Origin: Metellina segmentata
Taxonomy: Eukaryota > Arthropoda > Arachnida > Araneae > Tetragnathidae
DNA: 64,000 nt
Direction of reading: 5' to 3'
Assembly: GCA_947359465.1 (NCBI GenBank)
Contig: OX375878.1
Span: forward strand, 81,137,627-81,201,626
Shown: positions 1 to 11,424 of the stretch, one piece after another
Layout of the letters: every line of letters begins with the position of its first letter
Numbering within the stretch: the stretch's first letter is position 1
The notes under the pieces: model-generated
Told to the model about the DNA's origin: nothing
The model's database searches: none
Seen by the model: the letters and a program-made list of their open reading frames with translations, nothing else
Position numbers and translations under genes: made by a program

Positions 1-9
1 TATAAACGA

Positions 10-1521
10 GTAGGGGGCTCCGCCCCCTGCTCGCCAACCCCATATTGCTTCGCAAACCAACACTCACTCTACATATGCCATTTGGTTTGCTTCGCAAACC
101 AACATTCATTTCGCAGAGTGAAACTATCTGAATAATTTGTATTATCCTGATTTCACTTTACGGTCCATGACGTCACAGCGAGGGCTTCGCCCCCTGCTCG
201 CTTACGCTCGCCGACCTCCGGGGATTATTACGCAATACCGTTTGGTTTGCTTCGCAAACCAATACCTCTTTCGCAAGTGATTTCACTTTTTTTTACTGTA
301 ACACTTAATGCACCCTAAACTAATAGCCGCGTGAGTAAAAAAATCTTCTGCATATTGTTCCCTGTACAATTTTAAGTAAACCGGGTTAATCTCCAAACTT
401 TACGATCTGTACTTAGTACTTTCTCGGTAAGCCGTCTGAGAACAGAGGGAAAAAAGAGAGCATTTTTTCCTCGCCAAATAAAAACAAATCGTTTTTATGG
501 CAATTGTTGCTACGATAAATTTGATATCTGGCAAACCCGATAGTCAAAAATACAACCCTCCGCGAATTTGCTCCGCGAAATAAAAAATACGAAATTTGTG
601 TCTACAACTTTTGATTGCATCGAATTTATTTATGAACCAATTTTAAAATAATTGCACCGTAAGAAAGAATACATTCTGAGGTATACTGCGATATTTTCAA
701 AATTAAAAACTAATAGTAATACGATATAAATATGACAGTTTTAGTTTTGTATCGGAAATTACGATCTGAAAGTTCCGAAAATTGTATGACCAACTTTTAA
801 TTGCATCGATTTTATTTATTAACCAATATGAAAAAAAAAGTGCTGCCATAAGAAAGAGTGTAATGTAATGTATTCAATGATGTTCTCAAATTTAAAAAAA
901 TAATGGTTTTTGCTGTAGATATAACGGTTTTAACAAAAAGTAGCGAAAATATCCAAAGATTCCGAATTTTGTATGACCCACTTTTGATCGCATCCAATTT
1001 AATTATTAACCGATTTCAAAAATAATAGTACCGTACGAAAGAGTATATTCTGAGGTATACTGCAATATTTTAAAAATTAAAAACTAATAGTAATTAGGTA
1101 TAGATACGGCAGTTTTAAAAAAAAGTAACAAAAATGTCCCGATTTTTCCCGAATTTCAAAAAAATATTATCAAGAGTCAAATTGAAATTTCCAAAAAAAC
1201 TTGACGAGCTGCAAAAATTTACGTTGAGAGGTACTCTTAAAAAAAACTCACGACTGAAGACTGAAAGTTTATATGTGTTTTGCTCACTCGCGGAAGAAAT
1301 TTCACTTCTTCAATTTTGACACTTAATAAAACCTAAACTAATAGCCGCATCGGAAAAAAATCTTGATAATTGTCCAGGGAATACGATGAAGAACAAACCA
1401 TGTTAATTTCATTTTTTTATGATCAGTACTTTCTCGAGAAACCGTCTAAGAATCGAGCTAAACAACACAGTTTTCAATCCTGCGACGGCGGCGGCGGTAA
1501 CTTTTTTTTAATATAGAGAGA
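10..1521 (-). mobile_element. Non-autonomous Helitron, family A, copy 1
   Basis: Read on the minus strand, the element starts TCTCTCTATATT at 1521, preceded by A, and ends near position 10 in a GC hairpin (GGGGGC-GGA-GCCCCC) followed by a degenerate CTAG. A 5' TC, a 3' hairpin plus CTRR, and insertion between A and T are Helitron hallmarks. No Rep/helicase coding is present, so it would depend on an autonomous partner. The 3' part carries short hairpins of the form TGGTTTGC-TTC-GCAAACCA (for example at 78-96 and 241-259). The middle holds three degenerate ~187-bp repeats starting near 602, 789 and 977. Homologous copies lie at 7821-9204, 57892-59028 and, inverted, at 50228-51107. Confidence 0.6.
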
Positions 1522-1850
1522 TAATTATACCGATTTTACAAAAAAGAAGTAAATAATGCCAGCCAAAATGTATTTTATTTTCTTTGCTTTCTTTCGCTGA
1601 AATCGTAAGAGAGCTGGAAATGTCATCAGTTTATTTTTGGAACACGAATGTTAGCGTGATGTCACATTCTCTTGCGAAAATATAAAAGATATTCAGTTAA
1701 ATTTTTTTATTTATTTGAAGAAAATCGTTAACGTGAACATGAAACGTTAGATCGTTCTAGCTGGCATTAAACTTGGTGAAACTCGCTGTTACGTCATGGC
1801 CTGGAAAATCAAATCAGGAATATACGAATTAAGATAGTTTCACCGTCCCA
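1522..1850. repeat. Truncated Helitron-like fragments
   Basis: 1522-1750 matches the interior of the second Helitron family (compare 39830-40060 and 56570-56650), including the stretch around 'gcgaaaatataaaagatatt'. 1780-1850 matches family A in the opposite orientation (the part with 'gacgtcatgg'-like sequence). Neither piece has both ends. The first piece abuts the 5' end of the preceding Helitron exactly, consistent with one Helitron landing inside another. Confidence 0.45.
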
Positions 1851-4800
1851 GGCTCGTGCCAACAGGTTGTAGGGGGGGGGGCGGAGGGTTTTTGGCCCCT
1901 CCTGTCACTGAGGTGGAGGGGCGAAATATGGCTTTCGCCCCTCCACAATATCAAAGAACATTATTAACATTTTAACTTCAAAAATAACATTAAACAGTAC
2001 CGTTGAAGCAAATTTGGACTAATATCATTTTCTGTCAATAGATGCAGACACAGATCTGGAGGAGGGCAAACAGGCATTTGCCAACAGGGGGGGGGGGCAG
2101 AGGGTATTTGGTCCCTCCCGTCACTGAGGAGAAGGGGCGAAAGCCATATTTCTCCCCTCCACACACACACTATCAGGGAATATTATTAACATTTTATCTT
2201 CAAAATTAACACTAAAAAGTGCCGTTAAAGCAGATTTGGACTCTGATTTCATTTCCTGTCAATAGATGCAGGCCCAGATCTAGAGAAGGGCAAACAGGCA
2301 CTTGTCAACAGGAGGCCAAAGGGTATTTGGTCCCTCCTGTCACTGAGGAGAATTGGCGAAAGCCATATTTAGCCCCTCCACACTATCAAGGAACATTATT
2401 AACATTTTAACTTCAAAAGTAACATTAAACAGCACCGTTGAATCAAATTTGGACTAATTTCATTTCCTGTCAATAGATGCAGGCCCAGATCTGGAGGAGG
2501 GCAAACAGGCATTTGCCAACAGGGGGGGGGCAGAGGGTATTTGGCCCCTCCTGTCACTGAGGAGAAGGGGCGAAAGCCATATTTAGCCCCTCCACACCAT
2601 CAAGGAACATTATTAACATTTTAACTTCAAAAGTAACATTAAACAGCACCGTTAAATCAAATTTGGACTAATTTCATTTCCTGTCAATAGATGCAGGCCC
2701 AGATCTGGAGGAGGGCAAACAGGCATTTGCCAACAGGGGGGGGGCAGAGGGTATTTGGTCCCTCCCGTCACTGAGGAGAAGGGGCGAAAGCCATATTTAG
2801 CCCCTCCACACCATCTAGGAACATTATTAACATTTTAACTTCAAAAGTAACATTAAACAGCACCGTTGAATCAAATTTGGACTAATTTCATTTCCTGTCA
2901 ATAGATGCAGGCCCAGATCTGGAGGAGGGCAAACAGGCATTTGCCAACAGGGGGGGCAGAGGGTATTTGGTCCCTCCTGTCACTGAGGAGAAGGGGCGAA
3001 AGCCATATTTAGCCCCTCCACGCCATCTAGGAACATTATTAACATTTTAACTTCAAAAGTAACATTAAACAGCACCGTTGAATCAAATTTGGACTAATTT
3101 CATTTCCTGTCAATAGATGCAGGCCCAGATCTGGAGGAGGGCAAACAGGCATTTGCCAACAGGGAGGGGGCAGAGGGTATTTGGTCCCTCCCGTCACTGA
3201 GGAGAAGGGGCGAAAGCCATATTTAGCCCCTCCACACCATCTAGGAACATTATTAACATTTTAACTTCAAAAGTAACATTAAACAGCACCGTTGAATCAA
3301 ATTTGGACTAATTTCATTTCCTGTCAATAGATGCAGGCCCAGATCTGGAGGAGGGCAAACAGGCATTTGCCAACAGGGGGGGGGGGCAGAGGGTATTTGG
3401 TCCCTCCCGTCACTGAGGAGAAGGGGCGAAAGCCATATTTAGCCCCTCCACGCCATCTAGGAACATTATTAACATTTTAACTTCAAAAGTAACATTAAAC
3501 AGCACCGTTGAATCAAATTTGGACTAATTTCATTTCCTGTCAATAGATGCAGGCCCAGATCTGGAGGAGGGCAAACAGGCATTTGCCAACAGGGGGGGGG
3601 GGGCAGAGGGTATTTGGTCCCTCCCGTCACTGAGGAGAATTGGCGAAAGCCATATTTAGCCCCTCCACACCATCTAGGAACATTATTAACATTTTAACTT
3701 CAAAAGTAACATTAAACAGCACCGTTGAATCAAATTTGGACTAATTTCATTTCCTGTCAATAGATGCAGGCCCAGATCTGGAGGAGGGCAAACAGGCATT
3801 TGCCAACAGGGGGGGGGGGCAGAGGGTATTTGGTCCCTCCTGTCACTGAGGAGAAGGGGCGAAAGCCATATTTAGCCCCTCCACACCATCAAGGAACATT
3901 ATTAACATTTTAACTTCAAAAGTAACATTAAGCAGCACCGTTAAATCAAATTTGGACTAATTTCATTTCCTGTCAATAGATGCAGGCCCAGATCTGGAGG
4001 AGGGCAAACAGGCATTTGCCAACAGGGGGGGGGGCAGAGGGTATTTGGTCCCTCCTGTCACTGAGGAGAAGGGGCGAAAGCCATATTTAGCCCCTCCACG
4101 CCATCTAGGAACATTATTAACATTTTAACTTCAAAAGTAACATTAAACAGCACCGTTGAATCAAATTTGGACTAATTTCATTTCCTGTCAATAGATGCAG
4201 GCCCAGATCTGGAGGAGGGCAAACAGGCATTTGCCAACAGGGGGGGCAGAGGGTATTTGGCCCCTCCCGTCACTGAGGAGAAGGAGCGAAAGCCATATTT
4301 AGCCCCTCCACACCATCAAGTAACATTATTAACATTTTAACTTCAAAAGTAACATTAAACAGCACCGTTGAATCAAATTTGGACTAATTTCATTTCCTGT
4401 CAATAGATGTAGGCCCAGATCTGGAGGAGGGCAAACAGGCATTTGCCAACAGGGGGGGCAGAGGGTATTTGGTCCCTCCTGTCACTGAGGAGAAGGGGCG
4501 AAAGCCATATTTAGCCCCTCCACACCATCAAGGAACATTATTAACATTTTAACTTCAAAAGTAACATTAAACAGCACCGTTGAATCAAATTTGGACTAAT
4601 TTCATTTCCTGTCAATAGATGCAGGCCCAGATCTGGAGGAGGGCAAACAGGCATTTGCCAACAGGGGGGGCAGAGGGTATTTGGTCCCTCCTGTCACTGA
4701 GGAGAAGGGGCGAAAGCCATATTTAGCCCCTCCACGCCATCTAGGAACATTATTAACATTTTAACTTCAAAAGTAACATTAAACAGCACCGTTGAATCAA

Positions 4801-4870
4801 ATTTGAACTAATTTTATTTCCTGTCAATAAATGCAGGGCCAGATCTAGAGGAGTGCAAACGGCATTTGCT
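1851..4870. repeat. Satellite array, ~14 copies of a ~214-bp unit
   Basis: The marker 'gatgcaggcccagatctgg' (or close variants) recurs at 2041, 2265, 2476, 2690, 2904, 3116, 3330, 3546, 3763, 3979, 4194, 4406, 4618 and 4830. Spacing is 211-217 bp after the first, longer interval of 224. Most length variation comes from one poly-G tract in each unit, from absent (third copy) to about 11 G. Each unit also has an inverted GGGGC/GCCCC pair around 'gaaagccatattta'. The two edge copies are the most diverged and inner copies are near identical, as expected for homogenisation by unequal exchange. Open frames across it are by-products of the repeat. Confidence 0.93.
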
Positions 4871-5700
4871 CTGGACAGCCTATTTCGAGGGTGAGGCGCA
4901 AAATTAGTGAGAAAAAAAATGCATAATGTATGAAAACAAATAAAAAATTTTAGTACATGAAGATTTTCGTACATTGTCAACACTTTGCATGTACTCAAGA
5001 TAGTTGGGTGACCCTTCGACGACATTGACAAATTACTGCAAACCATTTAATTAAAACAAAACAACTATCGCAGTCATTTCCGTAGTACATCTCCACACAC
5101 ACATGCCTCAATATCCATATCCATAAACATAATAAACTTTTTACGAAGGTTTTATCAGAAAGGTTTATGACTTTTCTCCAGCGCGTTGTTGAATAGATTT
5201 ATTTAAAATTGTTTAAATGATAGTTTTGGACATTTTTTTGTAAAAAAATGCATAGGGAGGGGGGGGCGCCCCCTTTGTATAAACTACGCAGTTAGCAGCC
5301 TCCCTTCCTTTAATATATATATACAGAGAGAGAGAGAGAGAAAGAAGCACAGAGGGGGTAGCGCACATTATGAGAGCTTTGATATATTCCCCGAAATGGG
5401 TAATAAATGAAGGGTCAAGGGGCACCACAAAATTTGATTTTGAAAATAACGAATTTGAAAGTTTTCTAACACGTAAATGTATGAAAAGTTTATCAAGAAA
5501 CTTCGAACAAATTTTATTTGTGTAGTAAAAGTTTATATTTAACTAAAAGTGAAAAAAAATTGTTTCAAAGATCCAAAGTACCAAAAGATAAAATTCTTCC
5601 TCTGAATATGTGGAGATAGGTGGCCCAGCATACCGATACTTTATCACTTTGTTTTACGGCTTTAAAGTGGTTCTACCCCCAAAATGAATGCACGTGGTGC
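4871..5700. other. No gene seen; microsatellite
   Basis: AT-rich unique-looking sequence. A short (TA)n followed by (GA)n microsatellite lies at about 5312-5342. I recognise no coding region or element ends. Confidence 0.5.
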
Positions 5701-5701
5701 T

Positions 5702-7572
5702 CGCACTTGAGGGGGTAGGGTCACGAACCAGAATCCCTATCTCAGTAATGTTAAAAACAGACATTTTTAAGGAACATTAAAAAAATTTCTATTCATTATA
5801 TGTCTCTAAATTTTTTACTGTATATTGCCTGGACTATAGTACATACTTTAACCAAGGCTTTTATGATTTTAATGTCCCATTATTTTTTTTAAATTTTTTA
5901 TGTGGAACTATGTATGTTTTTTCTGAAAAACAATGAAATTTCAACATATTTAATCTTGTAAATCTACTCTGAATTAATTTTTTCGAAATCCCATTGGTTA
6001 AAATATGTAACAAAGTATCTTTATGAAGTATGCAAAGTTTTAAGTTGCTAAGTTCAGTGGTTTTTGAGAAAATGTTCCTTATATGGTGAAAAACATGGTT
6101 TTGAGAAAAACAGTTTTAAAGGAAACACTTATTTGTATACAATTAATACCAGCACCATAGCTTGGATTTTTTGTTTCATCTTATAGGTTATTTTCCAATC
6201 TACAATTCTGTTGCCTCTTTTTTATTCTTGTGTCTTTAATATTTGTTTAAATGTCATGTAATCTATTCTTTTCGTAATCTATTCTGATCTGCTGCCTTCA
6301 TCGCCCGAGCTGTGTACTCCAGGAGAAATACCTAATGTCGAAAGAACATTACTTTTTGTAATGTTCTCCTTGTTATATGAGGCAATAGTTTTATTGTCCC
6401 ACTTTTTAATGTTTATAATTTAAAATATATATATATATATATTTTGGTAACCGGACCAGATAATGCTACTTACGCTCTCATTGCAGTTTTGAGTTTTGCC
6501 GTGTAAGTATTTGGCAAACAGATCAGGATCTGCCAAGTCTCTATAAATATATTTAAAGTAATTTATAACATCTGCTGGTAATGTGTTTTTATGGTTATAA
6601 TTTTCACCTAATGAAGTCGCTAGATTGTAACCACAACAAGTGTCTTCGTTTGTTGGGCAAAGACCATGCTGTGGGTTTTCATCTGTTTATACCTTATGAA
6701 AGAAAGCCCATACAGCTTGTTTCATGGACTTTATGCTATCGGTATTGTTTTTTATGACAATAGTTAACCTTCCACGTCCACCCAATAACTTTTTATCACA
6801 TAATTTGTTTCCCTTTCATCTTGAGTTTAAATTTCTTATTCGCGTTCCCATTCGCTTTTCAATGTACTTAACACATTCCAGCTTTTCAACTTGCAAATCT
6901 CCGTACGGCTTTAAATCTTTTACAGCTAAATCTTTTACCCTAAAAACCTAAAAATTGATCAAAACCGTCACCTAAAAATTTCGAGTACCGCAGACCATGC
7001 AAAATTTGCGAGAGCTGAAAAATTTTAATCACACCAGAAACTTTCATACTACCGCTATTTCCAAAATAGTTGGCACTACATCGATTACTAAAACGTGGCA
7101 TTGTTTATTTACTTAAAATACAATGCATTAAAGAAAAAATAACAGAATAAGCTAAACTAAAACGATATTCAAACAACAATTGAAGAAATAAAATCAAAGT
7201 TAGAAGCAAATACTTGACATAAGCAAATACTAGCATGAAAACAGCTTGCTTTAAAATAAAAACACGAGGGTTAATTCAATTCATTTCTTCTTTTAGACGT
7301 TGTCACTCATATAATTAAAAATAAGTGTTTAAAAAATAAATAGGGAGGCTTAGAAAGCAGTAAGATGTTTGTTTTGGTAGGAGTAGACGTGAAACTCAGC
7401 ATTTGACGGATCGTAAACAATTTTTAAAAAATATTTAAAAATACTTCTGTTATAGCGAGAGAAATAATTTTAACACCATTAGAAGCACAAAAGTCTGTAG
7501 TTTTCAAATATGCAAAAATTGAAAAATGGGTTTTTGGGTCAAAAAGTGTGACCCCACCCCCTTGAATGCTAC
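5702..7572 (-). mobile_element. Degenerate Mutator-like element
   Basis: Imperfect terminal inverted repeats flank the transposase relic at 6140-7103. The left end at ~5703-5726 contains TTGAGGGGGTAGGGTCAC and the right end at ~7548-7571 reads, on the minus strand, TTCAAGGGGGTGGGGTCAC. About 19 of 24 positions match. Weaker similarity continues outward on both sides, so the true ends may lie further out; I found no clear target duplication. A run of TA dinucleotides sits at 6427-6444. Confidence 0.5.
6140..7103 (-). pseudogene. Mutator-like transposase relic
   Basis: Minus-strand translation gives fragments that fit the 'Mutator-like transposase domain' family known from arthropod genomes. 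From a Met codon near 7103 come NSGSMKVSGVIKIF, HGLRYSKFLGDG, then after a frameshift YGDLQVEKLECVKYIEKRMG, GRGRLT, SIKSMKQAVWAFFHKV, DENPQHGLCP, LPADVINYFKYIYRDLADPD and LHGKTQNCNESVSSIIWSG. These are the expected blocks in the expected order. At least two in-frame stops (after NLNSR and after FFHKV), one frameshift, and an apparent deletion just after GRGRLT show it is dead. A C-terminal piece (VLSTLGISPGVHSS, then a basic stretch ending near 6140) follows. The assignment is from memory of the family pattern, not a search. Confidence 0.7.
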
Positions 7573-7820
7573 GAGATGATTATTTGATTTTCGAATCCTT
7601 TAAATGCATTGTAGGGCTCGACCAAGTCTTTGACGGCATGTCTTAAGAAAAGCGATTTATTTTTATGACCGACTGACGGATTGTATGTTAGAGTTTTATT
7701 GCCCTAGGTCCCAAACTGGACAAGTAGAGCCTGACCAACTGACGGAAATATCGTTTGAAGATAAGGGCATTCCGGAAATCGCAACAAATCTGCCATTGCT
7801 TATTTTGATGATTTACAATA

Positions 7821-9204
7821 CTAGGGGGCTCCGCCCCCTGCTCGCTTACGCTCGCCAACCCCCGGGGATTGCTACGCAATCCCATTTGGTTTGCTTCGCA
7901 AACCAACACTCCTTTTACATATGGCATTTGGTTTGCTTCGCAAACCAACATTCCTTTCACAGAGTGAAACTATCTGAATAATTTGTATTATCCTGATTTC
8001 CCTTTACGGTCCATCACGTCACAGCGACGGCTTCTCCCCCTGCTCGCTTACGCTCACCGACCCCCGTGGGTTGCTACTCAATCCCGTTTGGTTTGCTTCG
8101 CAAACGAATACCTCTTACGCAAGTGATTTCACTCTTTTTTGCTTTAACACTTAATGCACCCTAAACTAATAGCCGCATCAGTAAAAAATCTTCTGCATTT
8201 TGTTCCCTGTACAATTTTAAGTAAACCCTGTTAATCTCCAAACTTTACGATGCGTACTTTGTACTTTCTCGGTAAAACGTCTGAGAACAGAGGGAAAAAA
8301 GCGAGCCTTTTTCCTCGCCAAATAAAAAGAAATCGTTTTTATGGCAATTGTTGCTACGATAAATTTGATATTTGGCAAACCCGATAGTCAAAAATACAAC
8401 CCTCCGCGAATACAATGCTCCGCGAATTTGCTCCGCGAAATAAAAAATACGAAATTTGTGTCACCAACTTTTGATTGCATCGAATTTATTTATGAACCAA
8501 TTTTAAAAATAATGGTACCGTAAGAAAGAGTACAGTCTGAGGTATACTGCGCTATTTTCAAAATAAAAAACTAATAGTAATACGATATAGATATGACAGT
8601 TTTAGTTAATGGTAGTAACAAAAAGTAGCGAAAATATCCAAAGATTCCGAATTTTGTATGACCAACTTTTGATCGCATCCAATTTAATTATTAACCGATA
8701 TCAAAAATAATAGTACCGTAAGAAAGAGTACATTCTGAGGTATACTGCTATATTTTAAAAATTAAAAAATAATAGTAATAAAATATAGATACGGCAGTTT
8801 AAAAAAAAAGTAACAAAAATGTCCTGATTTTTCCAGAATTTCAAAAAAATATTATCAAGAACCAAATTGAAATTTAAAAAAAAACTCGACGAGCTGCAAA
8901 AATTTACGTTGAGAGGTACTCTTTAAAAAAAACTCACGGCTGAAGACTGAAAATTTGTATGTGTTTTGCTCACTCGCGGAAGAAATTTCGCTTCTTCAAT
9001 TTTAACACTTAATAAACCGTAAACTAATAGCCGCATCGGAAAAAAATCTTATTAATTGTCCAGGGAATACGATGAAGAACAAACCATGTCAATTTTGTTT
9101 TTTTCCGATCAGTACTTTCTCGGGAAACCGTCTAAGAATCGAGCTAAACAGCACAGTTTTCAATTCTGCGGCGGCGGCGGTAACATTTTTTTAATATAGA
9201 GAGA
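7821..9204 (-). mobile_element. Non-autonomous Helitron, family A, copy 2 (complete ends)
   Basis: Minus-strand 5' end TCTCTCTATATT at 9204, flanked by A; 3' end with hairpin GGGGGC-GGA-GCCCCC running into CTAG at 7821-7824, flanked by T. This is the best-preserved full-length family A copy (1384 bp). Several TGGTTTGC-TTC-GCAAACCA hairpins lie in its 3' third (for example 7887-7905 and 7926-7944), followed by the degenerate internal repeats (compare 8461, 8648). It has no protein-coding capacity. Confidence 0.68.
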
Positions 9205-9419
9205 TAGGGTTTTTTAAATTGTCGGCTTTCTTATTTGAAGTAAATACGAGAAAACTGCCTGCAAGTGTGAACTGTTCTGAATTTTTGCCCGATGGATTAT
9301 TTAGTCTTACGGATTTCCTTGACGAGTGAGGTTCCGAGAATAATGTTTTGAAAGTGAACACATGAATTTGTGAAGTAATTAAGTGACGGAAACGTGAGAA
9401 CAGTGCATTGTTAAAACTT

Positions 9420-9678
9420 GTTGCTTTGCAAACCAACACTCCTGTCGTAAGTGATTTCGCTTTTTCTTACTTTAACCATTAATGCACCTTAAACTGATAG
9501 CCGCATCAGTAAAAAAAACATCTCCATTTTGTTCCCAGTACAATTTTGAATAAACCACGTTAATCTCGTAATATTCTGATCTGTACTCAATCGACAAACC
9601 ATCTTGAGAACCGAGTGAAAAAACCCAGTTTTCAATCCTGCGACAGCGGCGGTGGTAACTCTTTTTAATATAGAGAGA
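9420..9678 (-). mobile_element. Helitron family A, 5' part only
   Basis: The minus-strand 5' end TCTCTCTATATT starts at 9678 after an A. About 260 bp is collinear with the 5' and subterminal parts of the neighbouring copy (GC-rich 'cgacagcggcggtgg' and 'ttaatgcacc' landmarks), then stops near 9420. The intervening 9205-9419 is unrelated to the other copies, so this is an internally deleted or truncated copy next to copy 2. Confidence 0.55.
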
Positions 9679-9753
9679 TTCTTAAATATTTCTAACTTAA
9701 AACAACAGTAATACCCAATTATTGAAAAACGGGTTTCCAATAAAAATACCTAT

Positions 9754-9976
9754 TGTAACGGAACCAACAACGCCCCCTAGCGGACTGACAAAAACTTCAC
9801 AGTGTAACTCCAACCCTGGAGCAAGCAGCAGCTAAGCTGTAGTATGTGATAGTAAAAATGTCCCTGTCCCGAATATTTTATGTGCGTGAAAGTCTTGTAA
9901 TTTCTGTAGTGTATGTGTGTGTAAATAAATTCAATTTAAGTGTTAGCTAGCCGTGTCAGTATACATCATTGCTACA
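9754..9976 (+). mobile_element. Solo LTR (223 bp)
   Basis: The block starts TGTAACGGAACC and ends ATTGCTACA, the usual TG...CA form. It is flanked on both sides by CTAT (9750-9753 and 9977-9980), a 4-bp target duplication of the kind seen for Gypsy-type LTR retrotransposons. A polyadenylation-type AATAAA lies at about 9925-9930, inside the element. No internal retroelement domain adjoins it, so it is a solo LTR left by recombination between two LTRs. The strand is inferred from the AATAAA. Confidence 0.72.
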
Positions 9977-10150
9977 CTATTCCAAGTTGTAGTTAACAAA
10001 AACATTCTTATTTTCATATAAGTAGTATGAACAAAATTTGCGGTCGCTAAGCAGTAAAAATTAATTTTTGATGAATGTTAGACAATAATAAATCTAATAA
10101 ATTGGCTACCTGAACCATTATATTCCAAACTTTCGTCCGATATATGAGCC

Positions 10151-10471
10151 GCCGACCAACCGGTATAGTGGTTAAGGTGTTAGCATCTAGATCGGAAGGT
10201 TCCAGGTTCGAATCCGGGACGGGGCATGGATGTTTGTAAGCGTATGGCGTAGAGGCGGCTGGTGCACCTTAAATCTGTCGACCTCACGTTGGGTTGGTGT
10301 GAAAGTTTGGAGAGTGGGGGTGCTAGCTCAGGTGTTGTTTCGTCATCTGACCGTGGTTCAAAATTACGAAGTGTTGTCCTCGGATCTTTTCCTTAAAGGA
10401 TTAATCCCGGACCGTCGTCAATAGCCCGTTGTGTTGCTCAAATACGATATTAACTAATAATTACCAATTAC
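10151..10471 (+). mobile_element. tRNA-derived SINE with target-site duplication
   Basis: A tRNA-like head carries an A box (around TAGTGGTTAAGG, 10164-10175) and a consensus B box (GGTTCGAATCC, ~10206-10216), both RNA polymerase III internal promoter elements. A tRNA-unrelated body and an AT-rich tail ('taactaataattacc') follow. It is flanked by CGATATATGAGCC (10138-10150) and CGACATATGAGCC (10472-10484), a 12/13 target duplication as made by LINE-mediated retroposition. A related, more diverged copy lies at about 16100-16390. Confidence 0.85.
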
Positions 10472-10484
10472 CGACATATGAGCC

Positions 10485-10984
10485 TTTAAATTTAATTAAT
10501 AGAAAATTTCCTCATTCTCGAAAAAACGAGGAATGTTCAATATAATTTTCCGCAGGGGTTTATTATTATCTATAATATTTATATTAATATTGCACTTAGA
10601 ATTTTAAAACTTTGCCTATGTAAGTTGCAATTGGTGAAAAAAGTTTTTCCAAATTAAAAATCATCAAAAATTATTTCAGATCCACAATCACTCTACATAG
10701 ACTAAGTAGATTGACTATAACTATCGAAAATGAGTTTTCTGATAAATTCTGTTTTAAAGAACAAGATTATGCAGAGTAAAAGGTCAAAGGAAAACTTTTC
10801 GATTCAAAATGGAATTTTTTATTATTGTCAATTGTGCTTTTTTAAACCAAATTTTCAAATACATTTTATATTTTAATTATTGTTATTAGCTTTTAAAATT
10901 AATGTTTATCTTATTTCATTGGTTTTTAAAAATATTGCCTACTGTGCTTCATTGAAACCGAATTTTTAAATATAGATTATCTTT
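10485..10984. other. No feature recognised
   Basis: AT-rich sequence with scattered homopolymers. I see no gene or element ends. Confidence 0.4.
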
Positions 10985-11225
10985 TAAAAAATTATGAGCA
11001 CTCATAGGCGGCAGAGTCAGAATCGAGATATTTTTTACCCATATGCTTCAAGCAAATCAAATATAAATCTAAAAAGTTCAGAAAAATCGAGACGTTTACG
11101 AAAAAATCGACGTTTTAATTTCTAATTTAAATGTATTGTAAGTTTTAAAATTCCCCTTAAAGTCATTTTATAAATATTGTATTCAGAAAGAAAATATGAT
11201 TTTTTAAAATCAAGTGTTAATTGAT
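10985..11225 (+). repeat. Dispersed repeat, copy 1 of 2
   Basis: Collinear with 13465-13700. Shared landmarks include 'tgcttcaagcaaatcaa', 'aagttcagaaaaa' and 'atttaaatgtattgtaa'. Both copies are followed by AT-rich stretches and then a 'ttcttccc...tttttac' motif (11302-11320 and about 14218-14235), so the shared unit may reach about 350-750 bp. No coding or recognised termini. Confidence 0.7.
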
Positions 11226-11424
11226 GAATATCTTTTTATGTAAATTAATTAACTGTTTATAATTTATTATTAATAATTAATCAATATTAATATAATTAAT
11301 TTATTCTTCCCATTTTTTACAGGGGTACTTTAGGTAGGACCCCCCCCCCAATTCAACAACCCTAGTTAAGCCTATGCTCGCCCCCCCTCTATTCAAAACG
11401 TTGGCACGTCCCTGCACCGTCCAG

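Noticed and set aside
1851..4870. CRISPR-like array
   Set aside because: Whole ~214-bp units repeat in tandem without unique spacers, in a eukaryotic sequence.
1964..5046. Open frames across the satellite
   Set aside because: They follow the repeat period and shift with poly-G length; no domain is seen.
10151..10225. Possible tRNA gene
   Set aside because: It has A and B boxes, but a SINE body, AT-rich tail and target duplication follow; it is a SINE head.
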